A stretch of DNA of 39,233 bases from Bacteroidota bacterium (GTDB lineage: Bacteria > Bacteroidota > Bacteroidia > B-17B0 > Aurantibacillaceae), in NCBI GenBank assembly GCA_016185125.1, contig JACPOC010000003.1, positions 1 to 39,233 of the forward strand. Direction: 5' to 3'. Shown one piece after another: positions 32,504 through 39,233 of the stretch. Every line of letters starts with the position of its first letter. Positions within the stretch are counted from its first letter, which is position 1. The notes under the pieces were generated by a model. That model was not told the origin of the DNA. It ran no database searches and was given only the letters and a program-made list of their open reading frames with translations. Position numbers and translations under genes: made by a program.

Positions 32504-34726
32504 TTAAACCTTAATCCCAATCACCATCACATCATCCACTTGTTCGCTGTTTTGTTTCCACTCCTGAAAGTTTTTTGTAAGAAATTGAAACTGGTTTTCA
32601 ACACTCAAAGCGCTTATTTGCATTAACCACAATTTAAATTTAGACACCATTAACTTTTTACCTTGCGGTCCGCCAAACTGATCGGCAAAACCATCCGAAA
32701 AAAGATAGATTTGACTCACCTGCGATTTCATTATCCGGTGCTGTTCAATACTAACGGTTTGGTTATGCGACCCTCCTATGGGCGTTTTTGTGGGTTTTAA
32801 CTCGTGTAAAAAATTTTCTTTATCAAAATAAATAAGCGGGCGGTTGGCGGCGGCATAAATAATTTCTTCATTAGTCATTAAAACAACCGCCACGTCCATG
32901 CCATCGCGGTTCATAGAATCTTGGAGATTCTGCTTTAAAGCATGCCTTAATTCTATATGAAGGGTTTCTAAAATGGTTTTAGGATCGCTTATTTTATTTT
33001 CGTGCGTTAGTTTATTGATAATGTTGCAACCAACCATACTCATTAAAGCTCCCGGAACTCCATGTCCGGTGCAATCGGCGGCAATTATTAATTTGTTTTT
33101 ACCAAGTTCGGCGGCATAGTAAAAATCGCCGCTTACAATATCGCGCGGCTGATAAAGGATAAAAGAATCAGCAAAAATTTTCTTAAATTGTTTTTCATCA
33201 GGAAGCATGGCCGCTTGAATTCGCCGTGCATAGTTGATGCTGTCGATAATATCTTTATTTTTTTCTTCGATCAGTTTTTTTTGTTCTCTTATTTCATAAG
33301 TTCTTTCTGAAACTTGTTTTTCAAGGGTAGTATTTTGATTTTCTAACAATAGTTGTTTCTCTTTTTCCTGAGCAATTGATTTGGCGGAAAGATTCTGAAC
33401 TTCAATAAGTTTTTCTTCGAGGTGAATATTTGTTCGCGCGAAGTTGCGTGCAAGATAAATACTCATGGATAAAGGAATGCTGATGATAGCAATGAACACT
33501 AAAAAGATGACATAAAATGTAATCGCCTCAAAGGTCAGGGTTTGATAGATCACCGCATCAATCGTTAAAACACTTATGAATATAAAAAAGGTAAGAACCC
33601 CCGCGCCAATGATACCAGCTCCTTGGTAATTCTTACGCATGCCGGAAATAACCGAACGAACCGATTCAATAATTGCGAACAATATTAAAGCGAATATTAA
33701 ACTCCCTTCTATTAACCCCATTAATTTTAAATAAGAATTAAAGATGAGAACTAGCCCTAAGACAACAAATCCAGCGAAAAATCCTTTCCAAAACTTAGGC
33801 TTAAATAAAGAATGAAGACATGCAACAAGACTGATAAAAAACAATACAAAGATGACGATAACGTACTGTTGCATAGTTAGGTATATAAATGGTATTGTAA
33901 TTTTAGAGAATAAGTAAGGGGATAAGGCCAGTAATGAATACATAAAAACAAATAGAGAATAATACAGATTTTGAACTTGTTTCCTGTAAAATAAATAAAT
34001 GAGTAAGTGCACAAAGCTAAGTGTTATAAAAAAGCCGAATAAAATAATAAACCCTAATAATGTATTATCAAATAAATTGATGGATTCTAACGCGTCAGCA
34101 CCATTAGGAATAAATGAAATATTAATTCCTACCTGATTTGTATTAAATTTTGCATGATAGGATAAAAAGGAATGATTGCTGTACCGTATAGCAATTAAAT
34201 GAGGTTTATTATCCGGAATTGTTATTAACAATACTTTGGAAGGCCGTTTCGGTTTTTCGTATAATAGAGAAGAAGAAACTTTGCCAAAAGCCCCAATTAA
34301 TTTACCATCCAAATAAATCTCTGAAGCCCCTAAATGTTCTAATTCTAAAGCTGAAATTTTGTTAATCAATGTACTATCTGTTTTAAAATAACACCTAAAC
34401 CAGCAAATTCCTTTAAACGCATTTTCGTTCGCCTCTTTAAAATCAAGAGAAGGATGTACTTTTATCCAACCGGTATCATTATAGTTTATGCTGGCCCAAA
34501 ATTTATTATCCCCATTTTTATATTTCCAGAGGATAGGCAAGGGGTTTATAACAGAATCTTTTTTGTTTCCCGAAAAGTGAAATCTCTTTGAAGCATTTTC
34601 TGCTTTTTGATGACGGTGTGAGCCATATTTATTACGAAGGAATGATATCGAAGAAAAAAAAATAAAAAAAAGCAGAGCAATAAATATGGGAGTTTTAAAG
34701 TTTCTTTTTTGCCTTGCTTTGTTCAT
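32504..34726 (-). CDS. 7TM sensor with SpoIIE-type PP2C phosphatase
   Basis: The 740-residue protein has an N-terminal membrane anchor (about 12-30), a periplasmic jelly-roll-like domain (about 60-200: WFRCYFKTD, LGASEIYLDGKLIGAFG), seven membrane helices (about 220-430) as in 7TMR-DISM receptors, a coiled coil (about 435-500), and a SpoIIE phosphatase domain (about 515-740). Metal-binding acids are present: GDFYYA, DCTGHGVPGALMSM, DGFADQFGG and the final DDVMVIGI. It should dephosphorylate an anti-sigma antagonist or similar STAS protein in response to an external signal; the partner is unknown. Confidence 0.9.
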   Translation of the reverse strand: MNKARQKRNFKTPIFIALLFFIFFSSISFLRNKYGSHRHQKAENASKRFHFSGNKKDSVINPLPILWKYKNGDNKFWASINYNDTGWIKVHPSLDFKEANENAFKGICWFRCYFKTDSTLINKISALELEHLGASEIYLDGKLIGAFGKVSSSLLYEKPKRPSKVLLITIPDNKPHLIAIRYSNHSFLSYHAKFNTNQVGINISFIPNGADALESINLFDNTLLGFIILFGFFITLSFVHLLIYLFYRKQVQNLYYSLFVFMYSLLALSPYLFSKITIPFIYLTMQQYVIVIFVLFFISLVACLHSLFKPKFWKGFFAGFVVLGLVLIFNSYLKLMGLIEGSLIFALILFAIIESVRSVISGMRKNYQGAGIIGAGVLTFFIFISVLTIDAVIYQTLTFEAITFYVIFLVFIAIISIPLSMSIYLARNFARTNIHLEEKLIEVQNLSAKSIAQEKEKQLLLENQNTTLEKQVSERTYEIREQKKLIEEKNKDIIDSINYARRIQAAMLPDEKQFKKIFADSFILYQPRDIVSGDFYYAAELGKNKLIIAADCTGHGVPGALMSMVGCNIINKLTHENKISDPKTILETLHIELRHALKQNLQDSMNRDGMDVAVVLMTNEEIIYAAANRPLIYFDKENFLHELKPTKTPIGGSHNQTVSIEQHRIMKSQVSQIYLFSDGFADQFGGPQGKKLMVSKFKLWLMQISALSVENQFQFLTKNFQEWKQNSEQVDDVMVIGIKV

Positions 34727-34862
34727 TTAAGTAAATTAATAATGGCGAAGTGTAGCATAAATATAAACATTTATTTTTCTCTGAAGAATTTATGAAAAAA
34801 CATAAGGTTTTTGCAATCTTATCTAATCTTTTAGTTGAAGGATTTTGTTTACTTTTATATTA

Positions 34863-35285
34863 ATGGGACGAATACTCGCAATAGATTATGGCAGCAAGCG
34901 CGTTGGCTTGGCGGTTACTGATAATTTAAGAATAATTGCCAGCGGCCTTACCAATATTCACAGCAAAGATCTTATTGCTTATTTAGAAGATTATTTTAAA
35001 AAAGAAGTAGTAGATGAAATTGTTGTGGGTGAACCGAAGACCATGAAAAATGTAAAAAGCGATAGCGCGCGTTTTATTGATCCTTTTGTTCGCCATCTTG
35101 AAAAAAAATTTCCTGAAAAGAAAATAGTGCGTTACGATGAGCGATTTACCAGCGTTTTGGCACATCAAACGATGCTGATGGGAGGCGTGAAAAAGAAAGA
35201 CAGGCAAAATAAAGCAACCGTGGATGTGATCAGCGCTATTATTATTCTACAGGATTACATGAGCTTTTTAGAAAACCGAATGTAA
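34863..35285 (+). CDS. ruvX: Holliday junction resolvase-like / pre-16S rRNA nuclease YqgF
   Basis: The 140-residue RNase H-fold protein begins MGRILAIDYGSKRVGLAVTD, with the catalytic Asp8, then VVGEPKTMKN, RYDERFTSVLA and DRQNKATVDVISAIIILQDYM with the last acid. The family trims pre-16S rRNA 5' ends in E. coli and has also been described as a resolvase. A frame start six codons upstream is ignored because the family begins at MGR. Confidence 0.94.
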   Translation: MGRILAIDYGSKRVGLAVTDNLRIIASGLTNIHSKDLIAYLEDYFKKEVVDEIVVGEPKTMKNVKSDSARFIDPFVRHLEKKFPEKKIVRYDERFTSVLAHQTMLMGGVKKKDRQNKATVDVISAIIILQDYMSFLENRM

Positions 35286-35291
35286 ATTTTA

Positions 35292-35305
35292 GAATTTTAA
35301 AATTC
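35292..35305. repeat. Short perfect palindrome between convergent genes
   Basis: GAATTTTAAAATTC is its own reverse complement in the 38-base gap between the ruvX and rlmI-like stop codons. It could act as a weak bidirectional hairpin, but it is entirely AT apart from the ends. Confidence 0.35.
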
Positions 35306-35323
35306 AAAAATTATAGAATTGCG

Positions 35324-36499
35324 CTACTCCACCCAAAGTACCATGCCCTTTAAATATTCGCCTTCCGGAAAATAAGGAATAACCGGATGATCGGCCGGTT
35401 GGCTAAGATAGTGAATAACCTTAACGTTTCGTCTGGCTTCGATGGCAGCCGCTGTTATGGTATTAAAGAACAAGTTTTTATCTACCACGCCACTGCAGCT
35501 AAAGGTAAACAGCAAACCGTTAGGCTTAATTAATTTTAAAGCCATTGCGTTTAAACGCTTGTAACCTATTACCGCATTGTGTTTACTGTCTCTACTTTTG
35601 GCAAAGGCCGGAGGATCTAAAATAATAACATCGTAAATATTTTTTTTATCTTTTAAAAAATCAAAAGTGTCTTCAGCATATCCTGTGTGATTAGTGAAAT
35701 CATTTAGTTCAATGTTTTTATTACACAATTCAATGGCTGTCTTACTTACATCTACTGAGTGTACTGTTTTTGCTCCTGCGGCACAAGCGTAAACAGAAAA
35801 ACCTCCTGTATAAGAAAAAGTATTTAAAACCATTTTATCCTGGCAATACTTTGCTAACAACTGTCTGCTTTCTCTTTGATCCACAAAAAATCCTGTCTTT
35901 TGCCCGCGGATAAAATCAATTTTAAAAGTATGGTCATTTTCTTTTACCAGAACATCTTCTTCGCTTCCAAATAAATAAGCATTTTGTACTTTATCGGTAA
36001 ATTGTTTTGGTAGCGTTTCCGCGCTTTTATCGTAAATACTTTTTAAATCATCTCCTAATACTTTTTTAATGGCTGAAATAATATTATCCTTCTGTAAATA
36101 AATTCCCCAGGAATGTGATTGAAAAACAACGTGTCCGTTATAATAATCCAAAATTAACCCCGAAGCACCATCTCCTTCTCCGAAAAAAAGACGGTAAACA
36201 TTTGTATGCTCATTAAAAATTAAAAGTTGTTTGCGATAAGTATAAGCTTTATTCAGTTTCTCAAACCAGAAGTGTTCGTCAATGGTCACTTCTTTAAATG
36301 AAATGAGACGAATGGCAATACTTCCGTTTGCAAAATAGCCTGTGCCCACATATTGTTTGGTGGATGAATAAGCTTCAACCAGAGTGCCTTCTTCAAGAGT
36401 CGCGTCCTTTTTAGCAATAGCCCCCGAAAATATCCAAGGATGAAAGCGTAGGGGTGAGGTTTCTTTTCCTTTATTAAGTGTTACTTCTGAATAATTCAT
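35324..36499 (-). CDS. RlmI-like 23S rRNA cytosine methyltransferase
   Basis: The 391-residue protein has an N-terminal PUA domain (about 1-75; HPWIFSGAIAKKD), a linker, and a Rossmann methyltransferase domain with LNTFSYTGGFSVYACAAGA, SVDVS, VIILDPPAFAKSR and the catalytic-cysteine segment FTFSCSGVVD. This is the layout of E. coli RlmI, which makes m5C1962 in 23S rRNA; the exact target here is inferred. A -7 element lies just before the start. Confidence 0.92.
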   Translation of the reverse strand: MNYSEVTLNKGKETSPLRFHPWIFSGAIAKKDATLEEGTLVEAYSSTKQYVGTGYFANGSIAIRLISFKEVTIDEHFWFEKLNKAYTYRKQLLIFNEHTNVYRLFFGEGDGASGLILDYYNGHVVFQSHSWGIYLQKDNIISAIKKVLGDDLKSIYDKSAETLPKQFTDKVQNAYLFGSEEDVLVKENDHTFKIDFIRGQKTGFFVDQRESRQLLAKYCQDKMVLNTFSYTGGFSVYACAAGAKTVHSVDVSKTAIELCNKNIELNDFTNHTGYAEDTFDFLKDKKNIYDVIILDPPAFAKSRDSKHNAVIGYKRLNAMALKLIKPNGLLFTFSCSGVVDKNLFFNTITAAAIEARRNVKVIHYLSQPADHPVIPYFPEGEYLKGMVLWVE

Positions 36500-36503
36500 G
36501 CGG

Positions 36504-36511
36504 CAAAGATA
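36504..36511 (-). promoter_or_regulatory. Predicted -7 element of the rlmI-like gene
   Basis: The minus strand reads TATCTTTG, matching TAnnTTTG, with its proximal end 4 bases before the ATG. Again the transcript would be nearly leaderless. Confidence 0.45.
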
Positions 36512-36537
36512 ACAAATTGCGCAGGGCTATGAGGTAA

Positions 36538-37137
36538 TTATTTTATAGAGCGCATAACTGTTTCCGGCTGTATCCAAAAGCGATAAGGTAACAACGCGTC
36601 TTCTCCTGCATAATCTACTCCAATGCGCGAACCCGTATGAATATCTTTCGGCTTTATTTTAATGCCCGTATCTTCTAGCCATATTTTTTTGCCCGTTAAG
36701 GAAATATTATCGTGTTGTTTATTAATTCCTAGGGCAGCACTAACTTTTCCCGGCCCTGTGCATAAAGATGTTGTTAGCTTTGCAGCTTTTCTTCTTTTTA
36801 AGATTTCTTCAATGCCTTTTACAGGAAAAATAGCCCGAATAAGTATCGCTTCTGGAATATCTTTTTTATTGGTAACAACATTAAATAAATAGTGAATGCC
36901 GTAGCATAAAAATACATAACTCACGCCGCCCTTACTGTACATGGTCTCTGTTCTTTGCGTTCTGCGGCCTCCATAAGAATGCGCCGCTTTATCAATTACT
37001 CCCGCATACGCTTCGGTTTCGGTAATAATTCCTGCGGTTAATTTATTGTCAATTCTAGTAGAAAGGGTCTTCCCAAGTAGATCCCGGGCTATTTCTACCA
37101 CATTGGCGTTCTGATAATAAGAGGCAGGTAAAACCAT
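36538..37137 (-). CDS. DNA-3-methyladenine glycosylase, AAG/MPG type
   Basis: The 199-residue protein matches the AAG family: ARDLLGKTL, ITETEAYAG with the catalytic Glu, DKAAHSYGGRRTQRTETMY, SYVFLCYGIHYLFNVVTN (the DNA-intercalating Tyr region), LCTGPGKVSAALGI and SRIGVDYAGEDALLPYRFW near the end. It removes alkylated purines and hypoxanthine from DNA. It is 38 bases upstream of the rlmI-like gene on the same strand but the latter has its own promoter word. Confidence 0.95.
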   Translation of the reverse strand: MVLPASYYQNANVVEIARDLLGKTLSTRIDNKLTAGIITETEAYAGVIDKAAHSYGGRRTQRTETMYSKGGVSYVFLCYGIHYLFNVVTNKKDIPEAILIRAIFPVKGIEEILKRRKAAKLTTSLCTGPGKVSAALGINKQHDNISLTGKKIWLEDTGIKIKPKDIHTGSRIGVDYAGEDALLPYRFWIQPETVMRSIK

Positions 37138-37164
37138 TTAGCAAAGGTGGCAACAATATTTATT

Positions 37165-37194
37165 TTTGAAAACAAAATATTTGTTATACTTTTA
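37165..37194 (+). promoter_or_regulatory. Predicted promoter of the MaoC gene
   Basis: TTTG at 37165-37168 and TACTTTTA at 37187-37194 (one mismatch to TAnnTTTG) are 18 bases apart, followed by the start codon 20 bases later. Confidence 0.45.
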
Positions 37195-37213
37195 GTATAA
37201 GCAATATAAATTT

Positions 37214-37621
37214 ATGATAGAACTGAACCAGGTTTATACACACGATTTTAAATTTTCTCAACAAGAAGTAAATGCATTTGCCGAAGCAACCGGTGATAAA
37301 AACCCTGTTCACATGGATGCCGATTACGCTGCTAAAACAATGTTTAAACGTCCCATTATGCATGGCATGTTAGGCGCTGCTTTATTCAGTAAAGTATTTG
37401 GAACGTTGTTTCCCGGCGAAGGAACCATTTATTTAAAGCAATCACTTAGCTTTTTAAAACCCATGTATGTGGATGTTGATTACGAAGCTGTTTTTACAGT
37501 AAAAGAATTGATCAAAGAAAAAAGCAGAGCCACCCTTGAAACCCTTATTAAGGATAAAACAACCGGTATAATTTGCACCAGCGGCGAAGCCACGGTGATG
37601 AATGTGGAAAAAATAAAATAA
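37214..37621 (+). CDS. MaoC-like (R)-specific enoyl-CoA hydratase, PhaJ type
   Basis: The 135-residue hot-dog-fold protein carries the hydratase 2 motif: FAEATGDKNPVHMDADYA with the catalytic Asp28 and His33, and PIMHGML. PhaJ-type enzymes turn enoyl-CoA from beta-oxidation into (R)-3-hydroxyacyl-CoA. The next gene is a PhaB-like reductase, which makes the same class of product, suggesting a role in polyhydroxyalkanoate or (R)-hydroxyacyl metabolism. The stop to next start distance is 71 bases. Confidence 0.88.
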   Translation: MIELNQVYTHDFKFSQQEVNAFAEATGDKNPVHMDADYAAKTMFKRPIMHGMLGAALFSKVFGTLFPGEGTIYLKQSLSFLKPMYVDVDYEAVFTVKELIKEKSRATLETLIKDKTTGIICTSGEATVMNVEKIK

Positions 37622-37644
37622 ATTATAAATGTAAAATTGAGAAT

Positions 37645-37667
37645 TAAGAATGCGTTTTCCATTCTTA
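37645..37667 (+). other. Hairpin in the leader of the phaB-like gene
   Basis: TAAGAATG (37645-37652) pairs with CATTCTTA (37660-37667) over a 7-base loop, 26 bases before the next ATG. AT-rich; either a weak terminator of the MaoC gene or a leader structure. Confidence 0.4.
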
Positions 37668-37692
37668 TTTATTAATTATTAATTCAATTAAA

Positions 37693-38442
37693 ATGGACAA
37701 AGCGAACAACAAACGGATTGTATTGGTAACCGGTGCAACAGGAGGATTAGGAACTGCCATGTGCAAAAAATTATTGCAGGATGGTTTTAGAGTAGTGGGC
37801 AATTATATTACGCATGAAAAAGCTGAAAAGTGGACCAAGAAAATGAACGATGAAGGTTTTCATATTGATCTTTTTCATGGAGATGTAAGTACATTTGAAG
37901 GCGCAGGACAAATGATAAAAAACATTGTTGAAAAAACCGGCCCCATTGATACCTTGGTTAATAACGCCGGTATTACGCGCGACGGACGATTGGTGAACAT
38001 GAAGCCCGAAGACTGGTACACTGTTATTAATACTAATTTAAACAGCGTTTATAATTGTACTAAGCAGGTTATTGATGGCATGATAGAACGTAAATTCGGA
38101 CGGATCATTAATATCTCCTCTGTAAACGGGCAACGCGGACAATTTGGTCAAACCAATTACAGCGCAGCTAAAGCAGGCATGCATGGTTTTACAAAATCGT
38201 TAGCCATGGAAGTTGCAAAATACGGTGTAACGGTAAACACTATTTCGCCGGGTTATATTGGTACAGATATGGTTATGGCCGTTCCTGAAAAAGTTTTGAA
38301 CCAGATTGTGGCGCAGGTTCCTATGGGAAGATTAGGTGGCACACATGAAGTTGCTCACTTAGTTAGCTTTTTAGCGAGTGAAGAAACCAGCTTTATTACA
38401 GGAGCTAATTACAGCATCAATGGTGGACAGCACGTTTATTAA
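37693..38442 (+). CDS. Acetoacetyl-CoA / 3-oxoacyl reductase (SDR), PhaB-like
   Basis: The 249-residue short-chain dehydrogenase has TGATGGLG (13-20), NNAG (90-93), the catalytic Ser near 142-143 and YSAAK (Tyr156, Lys160), then NTISPGYIGTDM. Features such as VTGATGGLG, FGRIINISSVNGQRGQFGQ and the end FITGANYSINGGQHV resemble PhaB, which reduces acetoacetyl-CoA to (R)-3-hydroxybutyryl-CoA, more than FabG, but the two cannot be separated with certainty. No PHA synthase (phaC) is in the window. Confidence 0.88.
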   Translation: MDKANNKRIVLVTGATGGLGTAMCKKLLQDGFRVVGNYITHEKAEKWTKKMNDEGFHIDLFHGDVSTFEGAGQMIKNIVEKTGPIDTLVNNAGITRDGRLVNMKPEDWYTVINTNLNSVYNCTKQVIDGMIERKFGRIINISSVNGQRGQFGQTNYSAAKAGMHGFTKSLAMEVAKYGVTVNTISPGYIGTDMVMAVPEKVLNQIVAQVPMGRLGGTHEVAHLVSFLASEETSFITGANYSINGGQHVY

Positions 38443-38742
38443 TTAGTTTTATCGCAGAGTGCGCGGAGTTTTTAGCGGAGCGCACAAATCAAGATTGCAC
38501 GCCAATCGAACCGATGATCGTGGGTACGATGCGATCTTTGCGTTAAAAATTTCACCACAGAGATAACGGAGAAAAAAAATCAGCTTGCATAGATGTTTCG
38601 TTCTTAAACATGACAGTTTTTAGTTTAAGAGGGAACGCTGATGACGCGGATTAAGCGGATTTTAAATGATTGTCAGGTCGAGTAAATTTGCAGCTATTTT
38701 ATTTCTATCTTTGAAGTTTATTTTAAAATAAGCCCGCTATTT
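38443..38742. other. Gene-free region with degenerate repeat words
   Basis: This 300-base stretch has no convincing gene. It holds GTGCGC/GCGCAC inverted words (about 38460-38485), an ACCACAGAGATAACGGAG word (about 38561) and GATGACGCGGATTAAGCGG (about 38640), of a kind scattered through Bacteroidota spacers. TATCTTTG at 38706-38713 is a likely -7 element for the receiver gene; TTTG at 38687-38690 is only 15 bases before it. Confidence 0.5.
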
Positions 38743-39099
38743 ATGAAAAAATTTCACTTTATGTTGGCCGACGATGATTCGGATGACAGGATGTTTTTTG
38801 AAAAAGCCATTAAAAGCCTTGATTTGCCAACCAAGGTTTCTTTTGCCGAAGATGGGGTAGAATTGATAGATTTTCTTACAGAGAATATAGACGATTTACC
38901 GGATGTTGTTTTTTTAGATTTAAATATGCCTCGCAAAAAGGGCGATGAATGCTTGCGCGAAATAAAACGTACGCCCAAAATGCAAAATATGCCCGTTATC
39001 ATGTATTCTACCAGTCAGCACGAAGATGTGGCCGATGTTTTATACGAATCGGGTGCGAATTATTATGTTAGAAAACCCGATTATTATTTGCTGATATAG
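38743..39099 (+). CDS. Single-domain response regulator, C-terminally short
   Basis: The 118-residue protein is a stand-alone CheY-like receiver of the Rcp1-like group: acidic pocket ADDDSDD (Asp10-12), phospho-acceptor Asp59 in VVFLDLNMPRKKGDE, Ser/Thr90 in MYSTSQ and Lys111 in RKP. It stops seven residues after Lys111 (DYYLLI), so the last helix (alpha 5) of the fold is missing; related proteins run about 20-25 residues further. No kinase gene is adjacent. Confidence 0.85.
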   Translation: MKKFHFMLADDDSDDRMFFEKAIKSLDLPTKVSFAEDGVELIDFLTENIDDLPDVVFLDLNMPRKKGDECLREIKRTPKMQNMPVIMYSTSQHEDVADVLYESGANYYVRKPDYYLLI

Positions 39100-39155
39100 A
39101 CGCCAAAAATAGTTGGTAAAAGAGCTCGTAGCCCACGCCAGTATTAAGTTTGAGC

Positions 39156-39191
39156 AAAGCTAATTGAAAGTCGTTTCAATTAGCTTTTTTT
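39156..39191 (+). terminator. Strong rho-independent terminator
   Basis: A perfect 14-base stem (AAAGCTAATTGAAA at 39156-39169 with TTTCAATTAGCTTT at 39174-39187), 4-base loop GTCG, followed by T to 39191. It lies 56 bases after the receiver stop codon. Confidence 0.9.
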
Positions 39192-39233
39192 GTTGGATGA
39201 AAACAGCAAAAAAAAGGCTTGTTGGGCCTGTGA

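Overview
The window is ordinary chromosomal DNA of a low-GC member of the Bacteroidota. The evidence is the set of gene families (CvfB-like S1 protein, TIGR02757 protein, TIGR01777 epimerase, aconitase of the 755-residue type, TPR/PD40 surface lipoprotein-like protein, DUF6155, Obg without a C-terminal extension), the near absence of Shine-Dalgarno sequences, and repeated promoter words of the Bacteroidota type TAnnTTTG, one of them with a perfect TTTG-N19 partner ahead of rplU. No phage, integrase, transposase, CRISPR array, rRNA or tRNA gene was found.

Layout. 1-2239: end of a cell-surface glycan cluster (partial gene, unknown protein, family 2 glycosyltransferase, methyltransferase), with 8-base overlaps between genes. 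2260-7183, minus strand: purQ, a HerA-like ATPase behind 3-hydroxyanthranilate dioxygenase, asd and cvfB. 7291-11473, plus strand: an EamA transporter, rplU-rpmA, serS, an unknown lipoprotein-like gene and ybeY, meeting obgE head-on. 12830-14374: methyltransferase and a membrane lipoprotein. 14399-20126, minus strand: a SpoIIAA-like protein, aconitase, a frameshifted surface lipoprotein, a TIGR02757 protein and an MFS transporter. 20243-23079, plus strand: radC, wecB, DUF6155 and DUF3817, meeting a DbpA-like helicase. 24395-26070 is the most unusual stretch: a nested palindromic element, an Fn3-like unknown protein and a 21-bp tandem array of about 26 units. 26071-28651: a P-loop kinase and a TPR/PD40 protein. 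28699-32389: a TIGR01777 epimerase divergent from thrS-infC. 32504-39099: a 7TM-SpoIIE phosphatase, ruvX, an rlmI-like methyltransferase, a DNA-3-methyladenine glycosylase, a phaJ-phaB-like pair and a short receiver protein.

The strongest unexplained signal is the thrS leader. Between a predicted promoter and the start codon lies a hairpin of exactly 5 bp with a 7-nt loop whose anticodon position reads UGU (threonine), with U33, A37 and A38 in place. It looks like a tRNA-Thr anticodon arm placed where ThrRS could bind and block its own translation. The next gene, infC, has an AUU start behind a strong Shine-Dalgarno sequence, the classical IF3 self-control arrangement, so both genes of this transcript appear to carry translational feedback signals. 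The usual rpmI-rplT partners are missing: infC is followed by a terminator.

Other points: the 21-bp array encodes an ideal coiled-coil heptad but has no ATG; one surface lipoprotein is broken by a single-base frameshift; several promoters sit so close to the ATG that the mRNAs may be nearly leaderless; and perfect palindromes lie next to the obgE and wecB promoters. All assignments come from reading the sequence; no database search was run.
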